Assembly (NCBI GenBank): GCA_958295905.1
Contig: OY282382.1
Location: forward strand, 3,062,001-3,126,000
Length of the DNA stretch: 64,000 nt
From: an uncultured Vicinamibacterales bacterium
Lineage (GTDB): Bacteria > Acidobacteriota > Vicinamibacteria > Vicinamibacterales > UBA8438
Direction of reading: 5' to 3'
Part shown: positions 26,298-34,803 of the stretch, in pieces
How the letters are laid out: each line of letters starts with the position of its first letter
Position numbering within the stretch: the first letter of the stretch is position 1
Made by a program: the position numbers and the translations under genes
Notes under the pieces: generated by a model
What the model saw: the letters and a program-made list of their open reading frames with translations, nothing else
The model's database searches: none
What the model was told of the DNA's origin: nothing

Positions 26298-27026
26298 TCA
26301 GCGCGTCCAGTCGAAAGCGTGTTCGGCGGTGACGACCCGCGAGCCGCCGAGCGAACTGACGTTGCCGCCGGTCAGGTGCTCGCCGAACGGTCCGTACCGG
26401 ATCCGCACGGGCTCCGGCTGGGGCGCCACCGGGAACTGCACCAGCACGTCGACGCGGCCCGGCGGCCAGTCGGTCGTGTTGAGGCGCGCCCAGTACACGC
26501 CGTCCCGCACCACCGCCGCACCGTCGGTCATCAGGTTCTGCGCGGGCCATTCGCCCCGCGGCAGCTCGTTGGCCGCGCCGTGGGTAATCTGGTAGGTCAC
26601 CACCGCGCCGTCCGGCAGGTCCGTCGCGCCTTCGATGCGCAGCTCCCGCCAGCGCGTCCGGTGGTCGACGGCCAGCATGACCGCCTCGGCGCCGCGGTCC
26701 TCGCCGTCGACGCCGTCTCCGGCCGGGGCCGGCGCGCATCCCGTCCCGATTGCGCCGGCCGCGAGCAGGACGATCGCGGCCGCCGCCGGCCCGGCGCCGC
26801 CGCGCCTCGAGTTTCTGTCGCCGCCGGCCCGGGGGCCGCCCGCGGCCGCCGCGGATCCGGCACCGCGGCGGTCGGGTCCGAACGGCGCTCTGCCGGTCGA
26901 TCCGGCGGAGCGGTCCAGCGGGCAGGGGCATCCCACACGGACTGCGCGTGACGGCCCGCCCCCGATGCGGGGGGTCGCCACCGTCTTGCCGACCGGCCGG
27001 CGCCGCGTGTCCTCCGCAAGGCTCAT
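26298..27026 (-). CDS. Putative lipoprotein of unknown family
   Basis: The C-terminal 150 residues form a convincing secreted domain (for example ITHGAANELPRGEWPAQNLM and VDVLVQFPVAPQPEPVRIRY) behind a hydrophobic segment with a lipobox-like LAAGAIGTGC. The upstream part is odd. The best ribosome site (GGTGAGGAG before ATG 27026) starts MSLAED, which runs straight into codons made by a family B repeat (27008-26931) before reaching the hydrophobic segment. The true start may be an internal GTG nearer the lipobox. Either the repeat inserted into the gene's beginning, or the start was lost and replaced. Confidence 0.5.
   Translation of the reverse strand: MSLAEDTRRRPVGKTVATPRIGGGPSRAVRVGCPCPLDRSAGSTGRAPFGPDRRGAGSAAAAGGPRAGGDRNSRRGGAGPAAAAIVLLAAGAIGTGCAPAPAGDGVDGEDRGAEAVMLAVDHRTRWRELRIEGATDLPDGAVVTYQITHGAANELPRGEWPAQNLMTDGAAVVRDGVYWARLNTTDWPPGRVDVLVQFPVAPQPEPVRIRYGPFGEHLTGGNVSSLGGSRVVTAEHAFDWTR
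26931..27008 (+). repeat. Family B repeat, partial copy 3
   Basis: This copy covers the first half of the unit, from ggcaggggcatcccacac to the ggccggcgccgcgtg core. It lies within the 5' part of the putative lipoprotein gene, read antisense. Confidence 0.8.
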
Positions 27027-27044
27027 GTCCCACTCCTCACCGGT

Positions 27045-27170
27045 CGAGGCGCCACCGTCTTGCCGACCGGCCGGCGCCGCGTGAGACCCGCGATTCCGCA
27101 CGTTCCGAGCCCCGGGACCCGCCACGATTCCGCCTGCGCCCGGCGGTGGCGGAGCGTGGGACGGTCCTGG
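27045..27170 (+). repeat. Family B repeat, partial copy 4
   Basis: This copy lacks the first 45 bases of the unit and begins at the gccaccgtcttgccgacc core. It runs through to the ggagcgtgggacggtcctgg end. Copies 3-5 lie head to tail. Confidence 0.8.
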
Positions 27171-27177
27171 TCCGGCG

Positions 27178-27352
27178 GGCAGGGGCATCCCACGCTGACT
27201 GCGCGTGACGGCCCGCCTCCGATTCGAGGGGTCGCCACCGTCTTGCCGGCGGGCCGGCACCGCGTGAGACCCGCGCTTCCGCACGTCCGGAGCCCGGGAC
27301 CCGCGACGATTCCGCCTGCGGCCGGCGGTGGCGGAGCGTGGGGCGGTCCTGG
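27178..27352 (+). repeat. Family B repeat, copy 5
   Basis: A full-length unit in the same orientation as copies 3 and 4, with a few substitutions (ggccggcaccgcgtgagacc). It ends before the small gene at 27448. Confidence 0.85.
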
Positions 27353-27447
27353 TTCGGCGGGCGGCGGGCGGGATCGCGACGGTCCATGTACTGTATTCTA
27401 CGTGTTCGGCAATTGAGCGGCATCCGCCGGCCTCAATCCGGAGATCC

Positions 27448-27759
27448 ATGACCGACCTGCAGGACGACCGCCTCGCGCCGCTTCGAGAACTCGCGGAAAC
27501 CCTCGACGATCCGCACCAGCTCGCCCTCGTATCCGCCGTCGTCGCGATCGTCGAACAGGATACGTCCCTCGTCCTCGACCAGACCCACGGCGCCCAGGAC
27601 ATCGCGGCGCGGACGAAGGCCGGGGCTTGGATCGGCAATACCGATCTGACCGAGATCCTGGACGACGCGGCCCACTTCCTGAGACGCTACAAGCAGCAGC
27701 GCGACGAGATCGGCCGCATCAAGGCGGCGCTGCAGGCCCGGCTCGACGCGAAGCCGTAG
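27448..27759 (+). CDS. Small protein of unknown function
   Basis: This 103-residue soluble, mainly helical and acidic protein starts at ATG 27448 behind GGAG. No motif is recognised. The sequence LAETLDDPHQLALVSAVVAI and the charged C-terminal helix RRYKQQRDEIGRIKAALQAR suggest a helical bundle with a coiled-coil end. It converges with the M48 protease gene 17 bases downstream. Codon use looks native, and it is likely expressed. Confidence 0.5.
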   Translation: MTDLQDDRLAPLRELAETLDDPHQLALVSAVVAIVEQDTSLVLDQTHGAQDIAARTKAGAWIGNTDLTEILDDAAHFLRRYKQQRDEIGRIKAALQARLDAKP

Positions 27760-27776
27760 CCTTCCGCCGTCGCGGC

Positions 27777-28532
27777 TCAGCCGGCCGGGGCGCGGTCGGA
27801 CGCCAGACCCGGGCGCAGCGCCGCGATGCGGTCGTCGACCGGGGGGTGCGTGGACAGATACGCCCCGAGTCGCCGGCCGCCGTCCGGTTCCAGCGCGCGG
27901 AGCCGCTCGAACAGCCGGAGCGCGCCGTGCGGGTCGAACCCCCCGGCCCGGGTCATCAGCACCGCCAGCGCATCCGCTTCGAACTCCTGCTCCCGCGAGT
28001 ACGCGCGTTCGAGCCATTGGATGCCGATGCGCTGCAGCCACGGCGCGATGACGCCGCGGCCCGGCGTCACCATCGACGCAGCGGAATAGGCGGTCTGGCG
28101 CAGGACCCGGTTGACCGCGTGCCGCCGGATGACGTGGGCCATCTCGTGGGCCACGACGAACCCCAGCTCATCCCGGTCGCGGCCGCACAACTCGGCGAGC
28201 GACGCGGTCACGAAGATGAAGCCGCCGGGCAGGGCGTAGGCGGTCGGATGCTCGTCGCCGACCACCCCGACGTCGAACCGGTGGAGCTTGTTGCGGACGA
28301 CCCCCGCCAGCGCCTGCGCGATCCGGTCGAGCAGCGCCTGCAGGGCCGGGTCGGGCTCGACCCCGCTCTTCTCGCGCACCACCGCCGCCATGTCCGCGCC
28401 TACCCCGTACTCGGCCTCCATCGCCTGGCGCTGGTCGCCGGTCAGCGAGTGCCAGACCCACTTGGCCTTGCGGGCCTTGCCGCCGGCCAGCCGGCCGATC
28501 TTGTAGAAGACGCTGCCGTCGTGTGGGTTCAC
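27777..28532 (-). CDS. M48-family metalloprotease
   Basis: This 251-residue zinc protease has HEMAH at residues 129-133 (VVAHEMAHVIRRH). The downstream glutamate ligand is in EQEFEADALAV near residue 185, the E-x-x-A-D form of M48 peptidases. No N-terminal membrane helices are visible, unlike HtpX or Ste24, so it resembles soluble M48 proteins such as LoiP or YcaL but without their lipobox. It starts at GTG, overlapping the stop of the lipoprotein gene upstream by four bases, so the two are co-translated. Confidence 0.85.
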   Translation of the reverse strand: MNPHDGSVFYKIGRLAGGKARKAKWVWHSLTGDQRQAMEAEYGVGADMAAVVREKSGVEPDPALQALLDRIAQALAGVVRNKLHRFDVGVVGDEHPTAYALPGGFIFVTASLAELCGRDRDELGFVVAHEMAHVIRRHAVNRVLRQTAYSAASMVTPGRGVIAPWLQRIGIQWLERAYSREQEFEADALAVLMTRAGGFDPHGALRLFERLRALEPDGGRRLGAYLSTHPPVDDRIAALRPGLASDRAPAG

Positions 28533-29038
28533 GGCTCCGGGTCGGGCTGGCGGCTCTGGTATCGCGCCCAGGCGTCGGCGAGGGAAGCCGGCCCGCACCG
28601 GGCGGCGATCGTCCGGCCGCGGCTCTCCGCCAGCAGATCGTGGCGCGGCAGTTCCACTTCGCAGCCCCCCACACCCTTGAAGCAGTCGATCCGGGTCTGC
28701 GGGTCGTCGGGGTCCTGCCACTCGGTGCAGTACACCGGGTCGTCGATCGGCTCGCAGCGTTCGGGGGTGGTGTAGCCCGAGTAGCCGGGCAGGGCGCGCA
28801 CGAAGGCGTTGCACGCTTCCCGCGAGGGAAACTCGCCCCGCGTGAAGTCGACCTCGCCCCACGGCAGCAGGTTGATGAACGTCGGCTCCGGTCCGGTATC
28901 GGACTCGAAAGTCCCCGCCGCCACGGGATCGGCGGCGGGGCCGGAGCCCGCGCGGGGCTGTCCGTCTCCGCCGCCGCACGAGGCCGTCAGCAGCATCGCG
29001 AAACCGCCGAGGGCGGCGCATGCGCGTCTCAAGACCAT
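28529..29038 (-). CDS. Cysteine-rich lipoprotein of unknown function
   Basis: This 169-residue protein has a lipoprotein signal (LGGFAMLLTASC) followed by a Gly/Ala linker. The mature part carries cysteines at regular places (EACNAF, ERCEPI, VYCTEW, DCFKGVGGCEV, ARCGPA), suggesting disulfides in a small folded domain. No family is recognised. Its stop overlaps the start of the M48 protease gene, so the protease may act on it or need it as a partner. Confidence 0.65.
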   Translation of the reverse strand: MVLRRACAALGGFAMLLTASCGGGDGQPRAGSGPAADPVAAGTFESDTGPEPTFINLLPWGEVDFTRGEFPSREACNAFVRALPGYSGYTTPERCEPIDDPVYCTEWQDPDDPQTRIDCFKGVGGCEVELPRHDLLAESRGRTIAARCGPASLADAWARYQSRQPDPEP

Positions 29039-29191
29039 GTACCGGGAGTATACGCCGTCTTCCCGTCGGGCGCCGGTCGTGGTCGGGTTTCGCGTGGGGT
29101 TCTCGAAGAGCGCGAGCTCGCCGCCTGAAACTCGACCACCCCGCCGGCCGCCCGTCACCGCGCTGCCCGGCGGGGGTACAATGACGTCGGG

Positions 29192-29310
29192 AGGGAGCTC
29201 CCGGAAGGTTGGCCGGGCGGGATAGAGCGGAGATGGCCACGCGCGACGAGACCCACTCGACCCGGGAGCGGTTCCCGGAAGGTTGGCCGGGCGGGATCGG
29301 GATAGAGCGG
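29192..29310. repeat. Two copies of a 40-45 bp repeat
   Basis: The phrase cccggaaggttggccgggcg followed by ggatagagcgg occurs at 29192-29230 and 29265-29310. The second copy has an added gatcgg. It lies before the TlpA-like gene in a 365-bp gap that otherwise holds no recognised gene. It contains short inverted repeats and could affect transcript structure. Confidence 0.75.
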
Positions 29311-29403
29311 GAGAGGCAAGGCGACGGTTCTCCGGGCGGGCCGTACGGGGGCCGGACGACACACATGCGCACGGCATGCCGAAGGGCAGAGGGAGCGTCT
29401 GAG

Positions 29404-30396
29404 ATGGCAGTGAGCAAGCTGGCGGTGTTCGCAGGGATGGCCGGGTTGGCGTTCAGCGTCGCTTGTGGTCCGGCGCCGGCCGGGGGCGGCGAAGAGGCGC
29501 CGTCGGCGTCGGGCACTCTCGACGTTTCCGAGCTGATCGGCCGGATGCGGGACATGGCGTGGGCGGAAGAGGTCGACGCCGCGCAGGCCCTCATCAAGGC
29601 GCAACGGTCCCGGCACGACACGTCGTCGCCGGGCTGGCTGCTGGCCGCTTCGTGGCTCGGCCGCGGCGCGGGCTTCGCCGGGCGCTGGGACGTGGCCGAG
29701 CGGTACGCGGGCGAGGCCCGCGACGGCAGCGTCGCGCTGCTCGGTCAGCGCGATCTCGACGCCGACCGCGAGCTGCCGCTCGCGCTGGGGGCGGGCATCG
29801 AGGTGCTGGGCCGTGCCCGGGACGCCCGGGGCGACCGCGCCGGCGCCGTCGAGTTCCTGACCGCCGCGCGCGGGCAGTACCGCGGGACGTCCATCGAGAT
29901 GCGCATCCAGAAGAACGTGCTGCTGCTCAGCCTCGAGGGGCAGCCGTTTCCCGTGCTTGACGTCGAGGAGCATCTGGGCACGCCGCTGCCCTCGGCCGAG
30001 AGCCTGAAGGGCAAGGTGGTGGTGGCGTTCTTCTGGGCCCACTGGTGTTCCGACTGCAAGCGGCAGCTCCCGGTTCTCGAGCAGCTCCACGAGACCTACG
30101 GCGACCAGGGGCTGGCCATCCTCGGTCCGACGCAGCTGTACGGGTACGTGCAGCGCGGCGAGGACGCGACGCCCGAGCAGGAACTCGCCTATCTGCGCGG
30201 CGCCTACCAGGAGCGGTTCCCCATCCCGTCGTGGATGAGCGTGCCGGTCAGCCAGCAGAACTTCCTGGACTTCGGCGTCAGCACCACGCCCACCCTCGTC
30301 GTCATCGACCGCGGGGGCATCGTGCAGCTCTACAACCCCGGCGATCTCCCCTACGAGGAGCTGGCGCCGCACGTCGAGCGGCTTCTGGCCGCGTAG
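29404..30396 (+). CDS. TlpA-like thioredoxin-fold lipoprotein
   Basis: This 330-residue lipoprotein (lipobox AFSVAC, Cys21) has an N-terminal helical, TPR-like part of about 150 residues. A C-terminal thioredoxin domain follows, with the redox motif WCSDCK near residue 215 in VVAFFWAHWCSDCKRQLPVL. The cis-proline loop is VSTTPTLVVID. It is likely a periplasmic thiol oxidoreductase anchored in a membrane, involved in reducing cytochrome apoproteins or oxidised partners. GGGAG precedes the ATG. Confidence 0.85.
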   Translation: MAVSKLAVFAGMAGLAFSVACGPAPAGGGEEAPSASGTLDVSELIGRMRDMAWAEEVDAAQALIKAQRSRHDTSSPGWLLAASWLGRGAGFAGRWDVAERYAGEARDGSVALLGQRDLDADRELPLALGAGIEVLGRARDARGDRAGAVEFLTAARGQYRGTSIEMRIQKNVLLLSLEGQPFPVLDVEEHLGTPLPSAESLKGKVVVAFFWAHWCSDCKRQLPVLEQLHETYGDQGLAILGPTQLYGYVQRGEDATPEQELAYLRGAYQERFPIPSWMSVPVSQQNFLDFGVSTTPTLVVIDRGGIVQLYNPGDLPYEELAPHVERLLAA

Positions 30397-30494
30397 CGGT
30401 CTGCGCGGTGGGACGGCGCCGCCTCCCGGCCGGGGGCGCCGGCCCCCCCGGAGCGTCGGCGGGCGGCCCGTGAAGCCGCGGGCGGCGATCGTCC

Positions 30495-30706
30495 GGAGTC
30501 AGCGGCGTGGAACCGTGGGACTGCGGGGAGGGCCGGTTGGGCGGCGCGGAGCCGCAGGCGACGATTGCCGGGGCAGGGGTCTGCGCCCCGGTAACGGTGG
30601 GGCCTCCCGGCGGGCCGGAGTCGGCGGCGTGGAACCGTGGGACTGCCGGGAGGGTCGGTTGGGCGGCGCGGAGCCGCAGGCGACGATTGCCGGGCCGGGA
30701 GCGGGA
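30495..30706 (+). repeat. Family A repeats, two copies
   Basis: Units beginning ggagtcagcggcgtggaacc and containing ggttgggcggcgcggagccg then caggcgacgattgccggg start at 30495 and 30617, 122 bases apart. The same core recurs at 43621, 44697 and 51236. The units sit between two secreted-protein genes. Confidence 0.8.
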
Positions 30707-30715
30707 GGATTAGAG

Positions 30716-32323
30716 ATGGCGAAGCGTCTTGTCGGCACGGTCGTTCTGCTCATGCTGGCCGGGATTCCGTCGGCGGCCCAGGAGTTCCCCCCGGGCTACG
30801 TCGATCCGGCGCCGCTCCTCGCGGCCGTCGCCGAGGAGATCGGCGAGGCCGACCTGCGGTGCATCGCGTTCTCGGGCAGCGGCTACGCCGGTGCGGTGGG
30901 CCAGACGTTCGAGAACGCGGTCAACGTCGACTGGCCGCGCATCGACACGATGGCGAACTACACGCGCGTCATCAACTGGGAGACCGAGACCAGCGTCGAG
31001 ACGTTCGACCGGCAGCCGGGCCTGGCTCCGGCGTCCTGGAAGTACGGGCTCGGCTGGCGGGGCGGCACCCCGACCCAGCGGGAGACCCGGCAGACGCACG
31101 TCACCAACGGTGGTTTCTCCTGGCACATGGACGGCGACGGGCCCCCGGTGGCGGTGCCGCCCGAGATCGCCGAGGTCTACCGGCTCGACATGTGGCTCAA
31201 CCCGCACGGGTTCCTCAAGGCGGCCCGCCTGCCCGGCGCGGACCCGGTGGCGTTCTGGCGCTGGGAGCAGATCGAGAAGGGCCGCGACGGGAACGTGGTG
31301 GCGCCCGAGAAGATGCACGTGGTCGCGATCACGATGTTCGGGAAGTACCGCGTCGACGCGACCATCAACCCCCGGAACCGGATCCAGCGCCTCAAGACGA
31401 CGGTGAACATCCCCGCGCTGGGTGACTTCAACATCGAGCACGAGTCGACGAACCACGTCTCGTTCGGCAACGTCAAGTGGCCCACCAACTGGCATTCGCA
31501 CCAGGGCTGGGACGACAACTGGCAGTTCTACCGCAGGAGCACCGGGCACAACGCCTACGGCGGGACGTTCGCCGACATCGTGCCCAACGCATGCGGCGAG
31601 CCGGTCCCGGTGCCCGAGGCGGTGGCGGCGGCGGACTGGTCGACCGAGGTCACGGTGGAGGAGATGGCCGACGGCGTGTACCGGCTGGGGGGCGGGCCCG
31701 CCAACAGCTACATGGTCGAGTTCAGCGACTTCGTGGCCGTCTTCGAGGCGCCCGGGGACGAGGAGCGCAGCCTCGCCGTCATCGACGAGATCACCCGGTT
31801 GGCCCCGGACAAGCCCATTCGCTGGGTCATCACGTCCCATCCGCACTTCGATCACATCGGCGGGCTGCGCACCTACCTGCACATCGGCTCGACCATCGTG
31901 ACGCACCTCATCAACCTCGACTTCCTGAACCACGACGTGCTGAGCTACGAGCCGAGGACGATCGAGCCGGACATCGTGTCGAAGTGGCCGCCGACGGAGC
32001 TGGCCGAGGGCTACAACTACGAGGCGATTCAGGAGAACTACGTCATCACCGACGACACCCGGATCCTGCGGGTCTACTACGTGCAGCCGCTGGGGCACGT
32101 CACCGGCATGCTGATGGCCTGGCTGCCGGCCGAGCGCATCGCGTTTCAGGCCGACCTGTTCGACACCCACGAGCCGCCGAAGGCGGCCCAACTGCCGGCC
32201 ATGCGCAGCCTGCGCACGCAGGCGCAGCGCATGAACCTCGATGTGGAGACCCTGGCCCCGGTGCACGGGGAACCGGTGCCCTGGAGCGAGTTCCTGGCCG
32301 CGCTCGAGAGCCTCGAGCCGTAG
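30716..32323 (+). CDS. Secreted metallo-beta-lactamase-fold protein
   Basis: This 535-residue exported protein has a signal peptide (LVGTVVLLMLAGIPSAAQ). Residues 1-310 form a large N-terminal domain of unknown type, and a metallo-beta-lactamase fold follows. The zinc motif HPHFDHIGG is near residue 378; a further ligand candidate is in PLGHVTG, Asp is in FQADLFD, and the final His is in PVHGEPVP. Such proteins are common secreted hydrolases in Acidobacteriota. The substrate is unknown. GGGAGG lies nine bases before the ATG. Confidence 0.85.
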   Translation: MAKRLVGTVVLLMLAGIPSAAQEFPPGYVDPAPLLAAVAEEIGEADLRCIAFSGSGYAGAVGQTFENAVNVDWPRIDTMANYTRVINWETETSVETFDRQPGLAPASWKYGLGWRGGTPTQRETRQTHVTNGGFSWHMDGDGPPVAVPPEIAEVYRLDMWLNPHGFLKAARLPGADPVAFWRWEQIEKGRDGNVVAPEKMHVVAITMFGKYRVDATINPRNRIQRLKTTVNIPALGDFNIEHESTNHVSFGNVKWPTNWHSHQGWDDNWQFYRRSTGHNAYGGTFADIVPNACGEPVPVPEAVAAADWSTEVTVEEMADGVYRLGGGPANSYMVEFSDFVAVFEAPGDEERSLAVIDEITRLAPDKPIRWVITSHPHFDHIGGLRTYLHIGSTIVTHLINLDFLNHDVLSYEPRTIEPDIVSKWPPTELAEGYNYEAIQENYVITDDTRILRVYYVQPLGHVTGMLMAWLPAERIAFQADLFDTHEPPKAAQLPAMRSLRTQAQRMNLDVETLAPVHGEPVPWSEFLAALESLEP

Positions 32324-32687
32324 CGGTCCGCGGCAGAAGTTGCGCTGCATCCGGCCGGGGCCGCACTCGGCCGAAGAAACCTGTCGCACAGCGGCCGAAA
32401 TCGCCGAATCCGGCCGATCTGCGCCGTTTCCGCGCCACCGCCGACCAGTCAGTTCTGGCGCGCCGCGGAGTTTGCCACGGGGCTGGGAGAGGAGGGCGTT
32501 GGCCGCGTTGCCCCGGCTGCACGCGCCGGCGGTCCGCGGGCATCGAGCCCGGCGGCGGGGGCCGACGGCGGTGTCGGTCCGTCGCCTGCGCGCCGCCGTT
32601 CGCCGGTCGCGATAAGGATGCAGGACCGAAGACAGGAAGTTCCCGCCCGGGAGATTTCCGCCCGCCGACCCCGAGGGCGTGCCGCCC
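32324..32687. other. Gap without a recognised gene
   Basis: This is the convergent space between the metallo-beta-lactamase-fold gene and the DUF4159 gene. A patch of agttgcgctgcatccggcc near 32338 recalls a similar patch at about 880. No gene, clear terminator or known repeat was found. Confidence 0.35.
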
Positions 32688-33473
32688 TCAGTGGGTCAGC
32701 CCGTAGAGCATGTAGTTGATGCCGATCTGGAATCCCGTGTTCTCGGCTTCGATGGGGAGGAGGCCGCGGCCGGCGAGCCACCAGTACTCGGCGAGGTTCG
32801 TGTTGTAGTTGACGATGGCCATCAGCCGGCCGTTCGGGTCGTTGTCCTCGAACACCCCGAAGTACTCGGGGGTGAGCCCCCCGAGATGGTGGTTGTAGGG
32901 GTTGGGGTTGTCGATCTTGGGGATGCGGAAGAACACGCTGAAGATGGGATGGCCGGCGTCCAAGGTCATGAGCTGGGCGTCGGGGAGCACCCGCCTGAGC
33001 TGGGCCTCGAAGTTGATCCACTGCCGGGTCTCGAAATCGTTGAAGATGACGAAGCCGCCCTTCCGCATGTACGCGCGCAGGCTGGCGGCCTGCGCGTCGG
33101 TCATGATCCAGAACCCGGGCTCCCACATCATGGCGATGGGGTGCTTGAACAGCTCGGGGTCGTCGAGGGGGAGCGTCAGGCTGCCGTCGGTGCGGGCGTT
33201 GACGGCGGTGTACTCGCCGACCACCGACATCAGATTGGCCTCGGCGCCGGGAAACTCGTGGGCCCAGAAGTTGACGCCCATGCCTTCCGGCCGCGCCCCG
33301 TAGGTGCCCCCCGTCCAGCGCAGGCGCACGAAGGTCAAGCGGCCGTCGTAGGGCAGGTCGGGCCGTCCCCAGAGGCGGTAGCCGCGGAATCCGAACTGCG
33401 CGGACACGGCGGTGACGCAGCCCAGGGCCACGACCGCAACCACCGCCGCCGCCAGCATTCTGCGCTTCGTCAC
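32688..33473 (-). CDS. DUF4159 family secreted protein
   Basis: This 261-residue protein has a signal peptide (MLAAAVVAVVALGCVTAVSA) and the DUF4159 pattern: FVRLRWTGG early, then NFWAHEFPGAEANL, and a GGFVIFNDFE strand followed by a DAGHPIF loop. DUF4159 has a glutamine-amidotransferase-like or ThuA-like flavodoxin fold, and members often lie near gliding or stress loci. The enzymatic role is unknown. It ends with a short hydrophobic NYMLYGLTH stretch. The next upstream gene on the same strand starts 44 bases away. Confidence 0.8.
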   Translation of the reverse strand: MTKRRMLAAAVVAVVALGCVTAVSAQFGFRGYRLWGRPDLPYDGRLTFVRLRWTGGTYGARPEGMGVNFWAHEFPGAEANLMSVVGEYTAVNARTDGSLTLPLDDPELFKHPIAMMWEPGFWIMTDAQAASLRAYMRKGGFVIFNDFETRQWINFEAQLRRVLPDAQLMTLDAGHPIFSVFFRIPKIDNPNPYNHHLGGLTPEYFGVFEDNDPNGRLMAIVNYNTNLAEYWWLAGRGLLPIEAENTGFQIGINYMLYGLTH

Positions 33474-33516
33474 GCTGCATCCATCCCGCCGCGGCCCGCC
33501 TGCGGCGCCGATCCGT

Positions 33517-34578
33517 CTATCGCTCCGTCCCGGCCTCCCGCCGCTCCAGGTTGCGGGCGATCTCGAGAATGTGCCGCAGGTCGTGGTTGCCCTCGTGGCA
33601 GGCGTACTCGTACATGGGGCCTTCGGTGGCGACCATCGGAATCTCGGCGCTCCAGGGCCGCGCCCAGGTGGCGGGGTCGTCGGCGGTGAATTCGTAGCGG
33701 ATCGTCTCGGCGTCGACGCGGGTGAACCGTTCGGTCACGCGCAGGGTGGCGGTGGACCCCTGGAAGCGCGTCTTGTCGGTGAAGTTGCCGCTCTCCACGA
33801 CCAGGGTGTCACCCTCCCACCGGCCCCGGGAGTCGCCGGGGATGAGCTGGATCGCGTCGGGCAGGGCGGGGCGTCCGTCCAGCGGAATGATGCGCGGCAG
33901 GCTGTTGTTCAGCTCGGTGAAGATGACGACGTGGTCGGGGGTCTGCAGAATCTGGTGAATGTCGTTGTAGGCCGGGGGCAGCATCGGGGGGCCGTTGTGG
34001 GGCCAGACGATGCAGCGCTCGGAGAGCGGCCGGGTCTCGTGTCCGTGGAACGGGTCGCGGGCCCGCCGGGCCTCGGCCCGCGCCGCCGCCCGCGCCTCCG
34101 CTTCCGGGGCCGGGGCCGGGGCGGGGATGCGGCCGTTCGGGGGATCCGTGATCAGCGAGGTCCGGCGGGTCGACAGGCCCTTGGGGACCGGCGTCCGCAG
34201 CCAGATCTCGTTGTCGTAGTGGACGTAGCTGGGGTCGCGGTTGGTCTGGTACAGCCGTGCCTCCCGCTCGTCGGGGTCTTCGATGTTGATGACGTTCCCG
34301 GCCAGCGGATCGACCCCTTCCGCGGTGAGCTGGGCCTGCAGCGCGGCCCACTCCTCCTCGGAGTGGAACGCCCGGCCGGCGAGATGCTCGGGCCGTTGGA
34401 GCGGGGTGAACGTCTGGGTGGTCCAGAAGCCCTGGAGATCGGGTTGGCCGTCGGGCATGCGGGGCATCGTCCACGCCGACCCGTCGGTGCCCGCGGCCCG
34501 ATCCTGGGCGGCGGCCGGGGCCGGCGGCAGGCCGCCCGCGACGGCGATGATCAGGAACGGCAGTCCGAGATGACGCAT
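33517..34578 (-). CDS. Secreted protein, acidobacterial DGQPDLQG family
   Basis: This 353-residue protein has a signal peptide (LGLPFLIIAVAGGLPPAPAA) and the start PRMPDGQPDLQGFWTTQ. The conserved-looking middle reads WPHNGPPMLPPAYNDIHQIL, and a C-terminal beta-rich part contains GRWEGDTLVVESGNF. Proteins with this layout occur in large numbers in Acidobacteriota and some Proteobacteria, with no assigned function; a periplasmic sandwich binding domain is plausible. An Ala/Arg/Pro-rich linker lies near residues 160-180. GGGAGG precedes the ATG. Confidence 0.7.
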   Translation of the reverse strand: MRHLGLPFLIIAVAGGLPPAPAAAQDRAAGTDGSAWTMPRMPDGQPDLQGFWTTQTFTPLQRPEHLAGRAFHSEEEWAALQAQLTAEGVDPLAGNVINIEDPDEREARLYQTNRDPSYVHYDNEIWLRTPVPKGLSTRRTSLITDPPNGRIPAPAPAPEAEARAAARAEARRARDPFHGHETRPLSERCIVWPHNGPPMLPPAYNDIHQILQTPDHVVIFTELNNSLPRIIPLDGRPALPDAIQLIPGDSRGRWEGDTLVVESGNFTDKTRFQGSTATLRVTERFTRVDAETIRYEFTADDPATWARPWSAEIPMVATEGPMYEYACHEGNHDLRHILEIARNLERREAGTER

Positions 34579-34666
34579 CTGAGCCTCCCTGCGGCGTTTG
34601 ATTCTGCGAACGTGCCCATCATCGCCCAGGACGCCGCCGTTCGCAACTCCGGCCGGTGCCGACCGG

Positions 34667-34803
34667 CAGGACCATCCCATGCTCCGCCACCGCCGGGCGT
34701 AGGCGGAATCGAGGCGGGGCCCGGGGCTCCGGACGTGCGGAATCGTGGGGTCTCACGCGGCGCCGGCCGGCAAGACGGTGGCGACCCCTCGAATCGGGGC
34801 GAG
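34667..34803 (-). repeat. Family B repeat, copy 6, left part
   Basis: Reverse orientation relative to copies 1-5. It is broken at the cgaatcgggg core by the IS1182-like element. The remainder of the unit continues at 36384. Confidence 0.85.
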
